A stretch of DNA of 64,000 nt, taken from the NCBI RefSeq assembly GCF_000002425.4, contig NC_037259.1, positions 549,764 through 613,763 on the forward strand, read 5' to 3'. This stretch comes from Physcomitrium patens (Eukaryota > Streptophyta > Bryopsida > Funariales > Funariaceae). The translations under genes and the position numbers were made by a program. The notes beneath the pieces are model-generated. The model searched no databases, was not told the origin of the DNA, and worked only from the letters and a program-made list of their open reading frames with translations. Below are positions 33,519-44,739 of the stretch, piece after piece; position 1 is the first letter of the stretch; every line of letters begins with the position of its first letter.

Positions 33519-34239
33519 GAAGCAAAGTTAATTATTCTAATATTACAATTATGTATGTCAATTTACAAAGCTACGACCAAAACATCAAAAAGAATTTACA
33601 ACATCCCAATTTTTAGGCTTTGTAGAAAAGAATATTAATAATCACATGACATTTTTTTTATTGGCCATAAATAATGATATAACTAAATCAAAACACAATA
33701 CAAAAAGTATATATATTACATATTCTAATGTAAACTAATAAACATGGTAATTGTTATAGAATGCTTTGACTTCCAAAATATGACAAATTGTATCAAAAAG
33801 TTTACTTCTCAAATTACAAGTTTCCACTGATATTTGCACATGTGTCTGATCCCATGCAGATTAAGATGAGGTAAAATTGATAGCCGCTTTTTAGTGCACT
33901 TCATGTTACACAACCTCCAAAAGCTATCATAATACAATCAATTGTGATATGAGTTTTGAGTTAATTACTGAAATTTTTGTTTGAAGGATTTATTATTAAA
34001 TTTGTATCTACAAGATGTTTAGGCTGACAATTGCAGATGTTGAGATTAGTAAGTGAATACAGGGTCGTCTGCTTACAAAATGTAGCAAGTAAAGACTGCA
34101 ATGTTCAGTGTAAATTGCAAGCACATAGTTGAGAATGAAGAAAACAATACTCAAGCTTGAATGCTCCATTGCTAAGATTTATCAATGAATCTCATTGATT
34201 ACAATTTTGGTTAAAATTTTGGTTCCAGAGGTGATGTGA

Positions 34240-34818
34240 ATCACCACATTTGACTTTCGGATTTCTAGAAATGGGTGCTCTTGGGTTTTGAGCAGCAGAG
34301 CCTGTGGGTATCTTACATAGGGTTATTTCCGGATTAATATCACTAGAAGAACAAATAACGACCATAAAAGACCGTGGAATGCTTCAGCGTTTGGCCCTAT
34401 TGTTTCAACGAGACTCGGGATGAAGTAACTTGACTGATTTAGAGATGCAGAGTCAATAACACTGTAGTGCTCATGACGGTCGCCGGTTAGGATACAAGAT
34501 TCACATAGCCGAAAAAAGGTGGGGCAGGGCACATTCCGCGGTATTCCTTGTGCGCCCATCTTTTGATATTGAAAACATCTATAGGTATAAACTAAAGATC
34601 AACTCTAAGCAGTTAGAGGATACTTTACAGTTCTCTTCAGCGAAAGTAAAAACTTAGGAACAGCTCTAAGCAATCAGAGGATGATTTACAATTCCTCCGA
34701 ATAATTGTTCCTTATCCTAGACATACTACGCTTGGAAGACCTAAGGTCTTTGAAGAAATTGCAATACACATCACAGAATATTAGCCCCCCTTTATAATGC
34801 ACCTCTTGAACCCTGAAT
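34240..34818 (-). other. Probable 3' UTR of the phosphatase gene
   Basis: Base composition stays near that of the coding exons and drops only to the left of about 34240. The 78-residue frame 34323-34559 ends in a hydrophobic L-L-W-S-L-F-V-L-L-V-I-L-I-R-K and could be a chance frame or a small tail exon of an alternative transcript. I favour UTR. Confidence 0.45.
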
Positions 34819-36331
34819 TCAGAGATAGTGCACTGACCCATTTCCACCAAGATTAGATTTGTGCTCGAGCTCAAATCTCCGTTTTAACCAAGCTGTTTCC
34901 ATGTCAATCAAAGCAACATCTGTTTCAAGGTATCTCTGAAATGTTTGTGAAACGACAACTTTTTCCGCTTTGAACCAATCCTGATCCTCCGTTCCCTCTG
35001 TTCCACTCTGGAGTCTAGCCTGATAAAGTTGTTCCGAAGTGCGAGTGACTTCGTCTTTTCTTCCGTCTAAGAGTCTCCTTCGAACTTCAATCCAACAGTC
35101 TATGTAAGGATGAGCCACCGGTCGACAAGATTTCACTAATGCGACGGCATCCTCCAAGTCCATTTGTTGAACGAATGTCAAGTGGCCAACCGTGGTCAGT
35201 GTGGCACGATTAATCCCAGCAGTGCAGTGCACATAGACCTTCATTCCTCTCCCAATCAGCGAATTTAGGAGTCGAACAGCTACTGGAAGCATCAAGGATT
35301 GATCTGCGTGGTCGAAGTCTCGTATCGCCACTCGTTCCAGGCGAATCCCTCGCTCTAACTGTCATTACCAAAACACTTCTGTCAATCGATAAGACCTTAC
35401 AAGTGAGTGCTCATTTCAGTCCATCAGCTCTTATCATAATCAGCAGCACCCCAGCAACATGTTTCACATTCCAGAAAGTTTACAAAGTTATAATTTCATT
35501 CTGTAATAAACTGATTTTCTAGCCATTGCCGATAGAAGAGGCAGGCAATTCAATTGGATCATGCACTTCGAATTAAGGATATTGCAAAATTAGATGCACC
35601 TACGATCCATGTGCGAGATGAAATTATAAACATCAACGATACGTAGATACTAAGGAATTGGTCCGACAATCGAAGCAGGGTAAATAAAGTGAAGGAAAAG
35701 AAAGATGTTGAACCAATACCGCTCTCTTCCGGATAGAGTCATAGGGAATTTTGAGGGCGTCAAAGCAAAGGTCACTTTGAAGGTTAAGAACGGCATCAAT
35801 GCCTGCTTCGTCTACCATACGGTCAATGTCCCCAGGGCTTCGTGGACATGAACCCACAATGATGTTAGGAGTAATTTGGTCCCAGTTTAGCGTCCACCGC
35901 CACTGAAAGGGGTCCGCAGCGTCCTTGGTCTCAGCTGCCTCCTTCTGACGCTGCTCCCAGCCCATTCTCTCCGCAGCACTCATGGGAGCCATCTCTGTCT
36001 GCTCATTGGCAGTCGTTTCTCTATCGCTTGAAAGAGAAACGTTGCCCGCACTTGAGCTTACAGGTTTCAAACGCGTGGCACCACTAGCCCGGATGTTTGA
36101 AACATTGTCAACTGCCCGCAGAGATAAGGATTTTGCAGAATTTTCCACGTTCAAAGACTGAAATGACGAAACGGACAGCAAAGAGGATATATTTACAAAC
36201 GCTGAACAGGTCCTCCAACTAGAATTCACACGCGACCCTTCAACTTTCACAGTCTTGTAGAGGCTACGTGTGGAAGAGTTGAAAGCAGCGGAGGATGACA
36301 TCTGTGACACCGACGCGGTAGAGGAGGCCAT
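34819..36331 (-). CDS. Plastid-type dual-specificity phosphatase, SEX4/LSF-related, two exons
   Basis: Predicted 383-residue protein from exon 1 (36331-35720) joined to exon 2 (35358-34819); the intron is GT...AG and phase 0. Residues 1-85 are Ser/Ala/Thr-rich with few acidic residues, like a chloroplast transit peptide. Residues about 140-205 (F-Q-W-R-W-T-L-N-W-D-Q-I, I-I-V-G-S-C-P-R-S-P-G-D-I-D) match the start of the phosphatase domain in SEX4/LSF2 glucan phosphatases. Exon 2 has the general-acid loop R-D-F-D-H-A-D and the Cys loop Y-V-H-C-T-A-G-I-N-R-A (C-x5-R). Family members remove phosphate from starch glucan, so a role in plastid starch turnover is likely. The loop lacks the Gly of the C-x-A-G-x-G-R glucan signature, so the substrate may differ. 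The tail carries D-Q-D-W-F-K-A-E, reminiscent of DUF2934. No CBM48 seen. The frame is intact and the gene is probably expressed. Confidence 0.88.
35359..35719 (-). other. Intron of the phosphatase gene
   Basis: 361 bases. On the minus strand the donor reads GCG|GTATTGG and the acceptor GACAG|TTAGAGCG. Splicing joins R-K-R-A to L-E-R-G-I-R, restoring the strand before the general-acid loop; without it the frame ends at 35633. Confidence 0.85.
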
Positions 36332-36675
36332 AGCGGCCCGTCAGTGTAGCAATAACTACATTGGCCTCTTGCAACAAGACGGGCGCGAATGGACCAGACA
36401 ACAAGATAATATGCTTGTAATATCTGCAAGCACAAAATCGAAACTCGTTCAACAATGTGCCTAGCAGGGATGGGGTGAGAGAGATGAAGCTCAGGTCAAG
36501 CAATTCCCATGAACCAAATTCTACAAAAAAACCTCGCTGCGTGCAAATCTCTTCATAGGAACAGCTCAACAATCTCCGCGGAATCCTCCAGATGCCAAAT
36601 CCTCCTGATGCTAAATCCTCCACCCTCTCTCAGAAGTTTCACTACACAGACCCAATAGGCTTTATCTCCCATTAA

Positions 36676-36684
36676 AAACCCTAA
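36676..36684 (+). promoter_or_regulatory. Telo-box (AAACCCTAA)
   Basis: AAACCCTAA on the plus strand, 345 bases upstream of the phosphatase ATG. Telo-boxes are known near transcription starts of many plant genes; function here is inferred. Confidence 0.5.
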
Positions 36685-37275
36685 AGGAACATTCTGACAA
36701 AAAGACAAGAGGAGCCCAAAATTACACCACCGTGATCCTCAACAATTTCAACTGTGAGCTTGCTTTTGCGGCCTCTGCTTTCCAACCCCAAAAAGCGTCA
36801 ATCTGATCAAATCAAAGACAGAAATACGGCCCACCTCAGATATTTTCTCGAAAGTGCCGCATCTGCAACTCCACGAGCTGGAGTAAGTCAAGTTAGAAGC
36901 CTGTTGTTGCTCGTTGCCCAATTGACAGAATCATCCACTCTTTCTCTCTCCACACACCCTTACCAATACACCTTCACCATAACCGAGTTTGCATGATCAT
37001 CATGTGCTTCATAAATGCGTGCTTTCAGAGAACTATCGCAACAAGTATGCGGGATCATTTATGTCAGAAGAATCCGTCCACATAAAACAACTTATCCATT
37101 TTGCTACATTCTACACAGGGGAGAACGTCAAATTTCAAATACCTCCATCTTGACACCAGTTTCGAAAATCGATTCAAACAAGCTCCGTCAAATTTCCATC
37201 CTACCCACTGGGAATTCTGTTTACTGCGAGAACCCAATTGGACATTGTAAATTTCCACAACAGACCATAAACCAT

Positions 37276-37284
37276 AAACCCTAA
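37276..37284 (+). promoter_or_regulatory. Telo-box (AAACCCTAA)
   Basis: Second AAACCCTAA, preceded by an ACCATAA repeat (CATAAACCATAAACCCTAAA). Confidence 0.5.
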
Positions 37285-37500
37285 ACCTGCGTCCAAAACT
37301 GGCTCCTCGTGATCCTTTACTGAAAGTCAGATCCTTCAATTTTTCTCGATGAACAGAGTCACTCCCAATCTCATGTAAACATATTGCAAAGGTTTGTCTG
37401 TCAACGACCACAGATTTTCATCATTTGCGAATATTTTTAAGATATTCTTGAAGAATTCACTGTGAAATCACGGAAGAATGTAGGAGTACGTTTAGGTTTT

Positions 37501-38654
37501 TTTCGGTTACTCCTGGAAGCTAACAGAACTGTTATATTCTCCACTGTACCAGTAGTCACTTCTCTGATCTGAACTCATCAAAGAACTTTTGAGTGTGTGT
37601 CTGTCACCAAGTCTCTGCCACTTATCCATATGGACAGTGGATTGTCTGCTGCTCGAGTGGAATGCCAGGAATAAGCTTTTAATGCCTCGCACAGATAGCT
37701 GACAAACTTTGAAGTCCAAGTTCCATCTTCAAGTGTTTGTGAGGGATTTTGTGAAATGTAGTATGATTTTTCGTGTAAAAAAATTTTAATCGCAACAAAA
37801 AGACTCCAATGCAAACTGGTTGACGGGGAACGCCTAGCTTTGTTGAATAGTGTTTTTAAATGTGCGCGGAGATGATGCATCCACATGAGAACTACAATCG
37901 CACATATGTGTCAAGCACTGTGGATTTCGACGCATTCGTCAACTAAGCACACGACAAGAGGCAACGAAATGCAACATGGCAGCTCCATTGATACACATCA
38001 GCCTGATCAAACAGAAACAATACAACCCCAACAATGCAGTGTCCCAACAAATTTAGGCATGCTTCTGAATGTGGGTCTATTCCGCAATCGGATTGCGACA
38101 ATCTGTACGACTTTCGATTTCATGCTCCTGACGGCAGAATCATCGAAGACCTTCCTCAACAACCCTCTTCGTACAGCAAAGAAAGCAAATTATGTGTTAC
38201 CCTGACGAGCTACCATACCAAGACTCTCGACGCCGAACCCAAAAATCAAAAGATATTGGATATTGGCGAGGGACAATTTTGTACGTTTTCTTCACTTCAA
38301 TGGAGGGTGAGGAATAGTCTCCTTTTCAATACTCTCGGTCCAGCTTCCCTCTCACTCGCCCAAACACTGAAACTCTGCAAAAAGGAAAAAGGTTTCCAGA
38401 TATTTCGCAGTGTCCAGTCAGCGCCACGTCATCCGAGAGGGCCCAGACATCCAAGTACCGAGTGGATCAAGTTGCCAACAACTTGTCCCATTTGTACACG
38501 TGGACCTGTGGGACTGCCTAGGTGGACCGGATGTAGGAAAAGAGAGCTCCACGTGGACAAGGAATGGTGGTGCCCTTCCCCCACACGCCGCCCACATGGA
38601 CTCCTCTGCAAAGCAGTTATCATATATGTTTCAGTAATTTTAAATGTATTTTGA
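37501..38654. other. GC-richer flank, distal promoter or unrecognised exon
   Basis: Base composition matches the gene rather than the AT-rich repeats. A 206-residue plus-strand frame (38034-38654) is open but has no domain I recognise, no family start and a Pro/Arg/Cys-rich second half overlapping the G-box cluster; I read it as a chance frame, with a small possibility of a lineage-specific gene. Composition drops sharply at about 38640. Confidence 0.4.
38424..38556. promoter_or_regulatory. Cluster of ACGT-core elements (two G-boxes)
   Basis: GCCACGTCA at 38424-38432, CACGTG at 38497-38502 and CCACGTGG at 38549-38556. Such G-box/ABRE-type sites bind bZIP and bHLH factors in plants. They lie about 2.1-2.2 kb upstream of the phosphatase ATG, so they may serve it distally or belong to an unseen transcript. 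Confidence 0.45.
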
Positions 38655-38996
38655 CATTTAATACCAAAAAGAAACGTTCATTCATGTTAAATAACAAGTA
38701 CGTTGTCAAAAAAACACAAACGTAATTAACTTCAAAACTTGCTACCACTTATCTTTCATTTAAATCTAAGCTTTTGTAGCAAGAGTAATTTAACAATAGA
38801 CTCTGAAATATAAAAATTTATAAATAATAAATTTTGATAGTGTGAAGGTGATTTTATTTTATTTTGTTTTACAAAAGATTGAAGCTGAAAAAAAAGTAGG
38901 TTCACAATCTATTTTTTATTAAGTGTTACTATTAAACCAAAATGGTTTATGCAAAATGTGCTGTCACATTGAAAGCTATGACATATTAACATTCAT

Positions 38997-39021
38997 GTAT
39001 ATATATATATATATATATATT
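38997..39021. repeat. (AT)n microsatellite
   Basis: About 12 AT units, followed by a short TGTG-rich stretch. Confidence 0.9.
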
Positions 39022-39374
39022 TATGTGTGTGGGTGTGTAAGTGTGTTTCACAAATTTGTATCCTGTGTGGCAAAGTGTGCATTGTGATTTTGAGTTTGTT
39101 AAGGTTTTCAAACATGTAACACTTAATAAAATACATTTTTTTGCAAAATTGTTGTAGTGAATTTCACTAATATAACTTACATTGTGGAATAGAGTGTCAT
39201 GGTTGACTTTATTTAAACTTCTTTGAACAATTTATAAAGTATGAAAACAATAGAGTGTAGTTCTAAATTTCATTTGTATTAATACTCTCATTATCAGCAA
39301 TTACTATTCTCTTTGATTAAAGTTTCATAACTTAACAAAGTGTTTGATTTTGAAAAACTGCTCTTGAAATATAA

Positions 39375-39755
39375 TTGAATTGTGCATTATGCATATCTAG
39401 AATCAAGATTACATTGGGTCAAATGGATTATGGTTACATGATTTTTCTCCATGTCTTTGGTGCCCAATGCAACTCTTTGCTAAAGCCATGCTACATAACA
39501 AGAGTTCCATTAAACAAGTTCAACATTGAAGTCAAGACTACAGATTTGCAAGTGTGTAGATTGGAAGCTGATGTCTCTTGTTTGTTTAAATTTTCTTTTC
39601 AAATTTTATTGATATTTAAACATTCCCTGCTTCAAGTCATGCTGGACCCGTCAAGTCTCCATGGATCATTGAATGCTCCAAATTATTCAATGGTTTTAGA
39701 ATTTGAGGGACCATTTGGACTATTTGAGAATCCAACACATGTCTTTCACACATGA
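39375..39755 (+). CDS. Unrecognised 126-residue open frame
   Basis: The longest plus-strand frame in a large AT-rich interval. It is Leu/Phe/Cys-rich, with several Cys in its first half (M-N-C-A-L-C, F-G-A-Q-C-N-S-L-L-K-P-C) and P-S-S-L-H-G-S-L-N-A-P-N in the second. No signal peptide or domain recognised. It may be a captured fragment, an exon of an unknown gene, or chance. Left as hypothetical. Confidence 0.15.
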   Translation: MNCALCISRIKITLGQMDYGYMIFLHVFGAQCNSLLKPCYITRVPLNKFNIEVKTTDLQVCRLEADVSCLFKFSFQILLIFKHSLLQVMLDPSSLHGSLNAPNYSMVLEFEGPFGLFENPTHVFHT

Positions 39756-40619
39756 ACAGACATTGATAGCCCTTGGAGTATTTTAAAAATAAAACAATAA
39801 TAATAATAACAACATAGTTCACAATATAAAATGGTCACATGTATTATACAAGTGTGCATTTTTCTATATATATGAAAAAGCCAAAGGTGAATGACAAATC
39901 TTTAATGAAGAAGTTTACATTGACACAATTGTTGTGTCAACACCATGTATCTAAACAAAACTTAGAAAACAATACAATCATATATCATTGAAGTAATCAC
40001 AAAGTAAGAAGAAATTATATAGATCTAAAATAAATAGGAACTAGAATGCATATTGCCAAGTACAAAGGAGTTAGAAGGTCTTGAACCAAGGTTAGAACAT
40101 AAAAAAGTTTACGAGATTTACAAGATTCACAAATAGTTTTCTTGTACATTTATTGATATTATATTTGTACTATTGCACAAGATATTCTAAATTATTTTGG
40201 CATTGCTTTGAATTTGAGATATCTTATTTTTTAACTTGTGAATTTTATCTATTTTAATAAAAGATGATGGTAATTTTTTTCTTCTTAATATGCTAAATAT
40301 AGTATAAAATTTAATAAGAGATATATAGAATATAAATTAATTAATCTAATTTTAGATAAAAGATAATTTTTTTGAAGATAAAACTTGTCACAAAATCAAC
40401 TAGTCTTGATATAATGACAGACTAATTATATCTTATCACCAAATTTGAGTCTATATTCTATTTTTCAAAACATAATTGCATTAGCTTTTTATTGTTCTTG
40501 AGCCTCTTTTAGATGTGTCTTCATTGTTGACAATTTTGATCTTCTTAGAAATTCTAAACTCAATCAATCTTAACTTCTATCAACTCTAAATTACAAATCC
40601 ATCTATTCATAAATAATAT

Positions 40620-41060
40620 TAAAAAAAAATTCCTAAGTAATTTTTAAGATATCCTAAATATATTCTATTAAATTCTAAAATAGCCTAAATACATTCTATG
40701 AAATTCGAATATTTTTTTAAATAATTTTTAAGTAACTCCTAAAAAATTCTAAATAAGTCCTAAATATACCATAATAATTTAAAGTAAATTCAAATCAATT
40801 TCTAAACAAATCTTTAATATAAATATTTTTTAAATAAAACTTAAGTAAGTTGTTTTAAATCCTAACAAATCTATATTAAAACTACAGGTAAATCTTATTA
40901 AATCTCATTAAATCCAAAAATATCCTATTAAATTAAAAAAAAGTTTGATTAAATTCCAATAAAATATATATAAAATTTAATGCATTCTAAATAGATTTTA
41001 ATCAAATTCCATCAAATTTTAAATATCAAACAATAAATTTTAAATATTATAATTTACTAA
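40620..41060. repeat. Degenerate short-period repeats
   Basis: Variants of CCTAAATA(T/C)ATTCTATTAAATTCTAAA recur every 20-45 bases. Strongly diverged minisatellite-like sequence. Confidence 0.45.
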
Positions 41061-44000
41061 TTAATCTTAAAATTTACTTTAATTTAAAAAAATCTTTCAA
41101 CCTTCTAGTTGGTAATAGACTTAAGGAATTTTAAAAGAATTACATTCATGTACTAAGAAAAAAGATAAAAACATTACTTGAGTATAGAGCAACTTCCCTC
41201 CCTTATCTTAATGTCAAATTCATAGTGGCAAGATCTCATAATTTCCATTATTAATTTGCTGTCAAAATTTATAGAGATCTTGCTCTTTTTGTTAGCTAAA
41301 AGTTTTAAAAGTTCATCTCAATCTAATCATTAGATCTTTACAAATCTTTGATATCCTTATTAACCTTCAAACTATTAACTATTGGTGCTCTAACAAACTT
41401 AAATTTTAATAACTTAAAACCTAATTAATTAATAAAGCTTGAATTTAAGCTACATACTATAAAAATAAAAATATATATAAAATTTTAATTATAGATTTAT
41501 TTTAAAACTCATGATATTTTCCAAAAAATATATTTTATTTTAATGCTTAAAAGAAAAATAATCAAAACAAAAATTTGAATTTGCTTAGCAGTCATAAAAT
41601 AATTATAAACCTTGTATATATTAATCTAACACACATAAAACCTTTTAAAATTCTTATTTTTAATCTTACTTTTTAATCAATAAAAGAACCTTGTATTTAT
41701 CAAGGATGCTTGTTTTTAAAACTTAAAATCTGATTTCAATCCTAATTAATAAATAGTCCTCTTTGAATATTAATTTAGGTTATTTTATTTTATTTTTTAT
41801 TTTTTATTTTTTTAAATAATTTTTTTTAAAAAAAAATTTGATTTTTATTTAAAATTATCTATAATAATTTTATATCTAATCTATCTTCTTTTGATTCACT
41901 TATGGCTCTATTGGAATAAGACTAGTCTATCTCAAGTATCCAAGATCTTTCTAATCCACAGCAACATAAAACCTCATCACAAGGTAAGACAAACTAGATC
42001 AAAACAAAATTGAACAGAACTAAATAGAATGGGATACAAAAGACAAAATTGAGCAACCGAAATTAAAACAAAATAAAAAAAAACAGAAAGATACAAAACC
42101 CAATTATATTAAGAGAAAGGGTTTGAAGCCATATCTGACCAAATGCCCCAAAAAGTCCTAGCTAGTCCTATTTATACTTTGTTCTACCACCCTGAATTTT
42201 CTAGAATGTTCTTAGATGATGAATTCCACTCAGGTAACTACCTTAAACTCCTTTTAGAAGATTTTATGGTAGACCCTATCTAGACAACCGTCTTGAATTC
42301 TTTTTGGAATGTTCTATGGCAGGCCCTACTTAGATCCATTAACCTGTCCCCAATTCTAAAAACTTCCATAACTTTTCAAACATGGTTCTAACTATCTATT
42401 GTTATGTATCAATAATACAACTATCTTATATATACCCTGTTACATCTACAAAGTAAGTAGAAGTATTTTTAATAAATAGAGCAACATTAACATGAAATAT
42501 TTTAATTCTTTTGTATTAGAGAATATTGAATATGATATAGATCTTTGCCACTAAGTCGACATAAAATATTCCAATAAGCATGTATCTAAAACTAATCGAT
42601 TGAGGTTATTCAATTTGCTATAAATTTGGATTCTTAAGTATTTGGATCTAGAATTAAAAGCAATCAAAATAAGTCATCATTGCTAATTCTATTGCTGTGG
42701 TCATGAATTACCTTAAAGACAACAATTGTCACTTATATATATACATTTGTATTAATCAATACTAGAATGGAAGGAGATGCATTTACAAATACATCTATTA
42801 AAAATAAAACATAGATTTTATATAGACTCTTTACTAAAGAATCTCAAAGAGGCTTTAAATGCTTCTTTAGGCTTATTTATACTTGAATTGTTTAAGGTAT
42901 GGTCTAGCTTTAATTACATTAGATAATTAATTTGATCTAGATTTGTTCCTAATATTTTTAATTTTTTATCTATAATCTCTAAAATAATACTTCTAAAATT
43001 TTAATAAAGCTCTTCTAAAAAGTTAATCTAAGTTTATTCTTGTATTTGATATTCTTCTTATAACATGATAACGTGAATAATTTTTATTCCATTAATTTTA
43101 ATTTTTTTAGATATAATAGTGAAATGGTTTTCTGCATATTTTTAATTAAGGAATTTATTAACATCACTATCACCTACAAAGACTCAAGAATTGGACATAT
43201 TAATAATGAGGTAATTTCTATTACATCTAATCTTGTTTCTATTAAGTTTTTTTTTAAAACCAATATGCTACATTAATTCAAAGGCTATATCAATTAGAGA
43301 TTATTTAATAAGTATATTGCATTTGAATTGTAGTTCAAAGATGGTTACAACATGATAAAAGACTTGTTAAAAAAAAAATCTTTAAATAGTTATTTATCCA
43401 TATATGTAACTTCAAATACAACAACACAATATGAATGATGAGAATATACATTGTCTTGTCTTCATTAAATCTTTCTATTTGTAGTCATTTGATTAATAGT
43501 ATTTTTATTCAATAACTTCAAAGTAAAAATTGTGATATTTTAGAAGTTGCTAGTGGATTTTATATTTGTAAAATTGTAAGAATTAATTATAGAAGACAAA
43601 TCCTTTCATCAACAACTAGAATAATTTCAATTAAAATAAGGTTTTTAGATTCCTTGGTTACTAATATAATAATCTAAAATCTACTTTATCACACTAGGTA
43701 ATTTTTTATACCAAAAAAATTAATTTAAATCAACCAATGTATATATATGTATATGCGTATAAAGTATTAAAAACTTATAATATTCTTTTTATATTTTTTT
43801 ATATATTAATAATTATTTAAATTTTTTTAATAAATAATATATATTAATTAAAGACTACTTTAGATATTAATCTCAAGAACTAAACTCAAAATATTAAAAA
43901 TTAGAAAAATACTAAATTAATAAGAATAATTACTTTAAAGACTTATTAAAAATCTATTTTTATAAAAATTTTAAAAATTATAAAAACTTCTAAAATATAT

Positions 44001-44739
44001 TTAGTATTTAGGAAAAAAATCCTATAATTAAATATTTTATTATCTAAAATAATTTTAATTCAAAAAAATATATCAATTAAAATATATTAAAGGAATTGAC
44101 ATATGGTAACTATTTGGGATTATTTGTCAAAACAGAGTAAATTTTACTTTGTCTTGCAAAATTATCAAAAAAAATTTAGAATGAAACATGTAGAATAATA
44201 TTTTATTACATTAAAAGAATTAAAATAAAATAAAATAGTTCTAAGACTGTGATTTATAAGACAATTTTTTAAAATTATTTTACATTTTGATTTAACATGT
44301 TTTTATATGTTGTAAATTCTTGTTTAATTTATTATTTTTATATTTAATAGTATCTAAATTTATATCAATATTTAAAAACTTCTTAACATGTAATGCCATG
44401 AAATTTAGTTCTAATAGCCATATTAAAAACAATTAAGACTCTAGGATATGACTATTTTACATTGCTTGCCACCTATACTTTAAGTCTAAATTCTTATAGT
44501 ATACAAAGAACAAAAGTATTAACTAAAATTGGCATAAGTAAAACAAATAATAATTATATTTTATCGAAATTATATCCTATATTTATTCATGATACAAATG
44601 ATATTATCAATTTTAGTGTATAAAGATGAAATCTCATATACTATTGATAAGATAGTTTTTTTTTTTTTTTCTATAAATTAAAAAAATACCTCTTATGAAA
44701 ACATTGTTAGTAGTTTGATAAATCCATAAAATAGATGTA

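Larger units (their letters stand above)
30504..34239. other. Extremely AT-rich stretch, no gene recognised
   Basis: Further (AT)n runs at about 31836-31858 and 32261-32303, and an (AAAT)n run at 33478-33518. The frame 32885-33094 (69 residues) has no convincing family. From about 33800 the base composition begins to rise toward the phosphatase gene; a TTTATT near 33990 is a possible minus-strand poly(A) signal. Confidence 0.5.
36332..37500 (-). promoter_or_regulatory. 5' UTR and proximal promoter region of the phosphatase gene
   Basis: Moderately GC-rich, no credible coding frame. Contains two telo-boxes. An exact start of transcription could not be chosen. The plus-strand frames here (36270-36464, 36754-36996, 37015-37284) are short and unrelated to known families. 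Confidence 0.5.
38655..44739. other. AT-rich stretch, no gene recognised
   Basis: Holds an (AT)n run at 38997-39021 and a 126-residue plus-strand frame (39375-39755) without recognisable domain. At 40620-41060 there are degenerate short-period repeats (CCTAAATA / ATTCTATTAAATTCTA phrases). Near 41930-42350 the composition is higher, with a roughly 50-base direct repeat (TTTTATGGTAGACCCTA then TTCTATGGCAGGCCCTA). Probably old repeat debris. Confidence 0.45.

Noticed and set aside
34323-34559. 78-residue frame with hydrophobic C-terminus after the phosphatase stop
   Set aside because: It lies where the 3' UTR is expected, has no splice support, and the phosphatase frame ends cleanly before it.
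42240-42340. Short direct repeat taken as LTR end
   Set aside because: Only about 50 bases, imperfect, and no TG...CA borders or flanking element parts.
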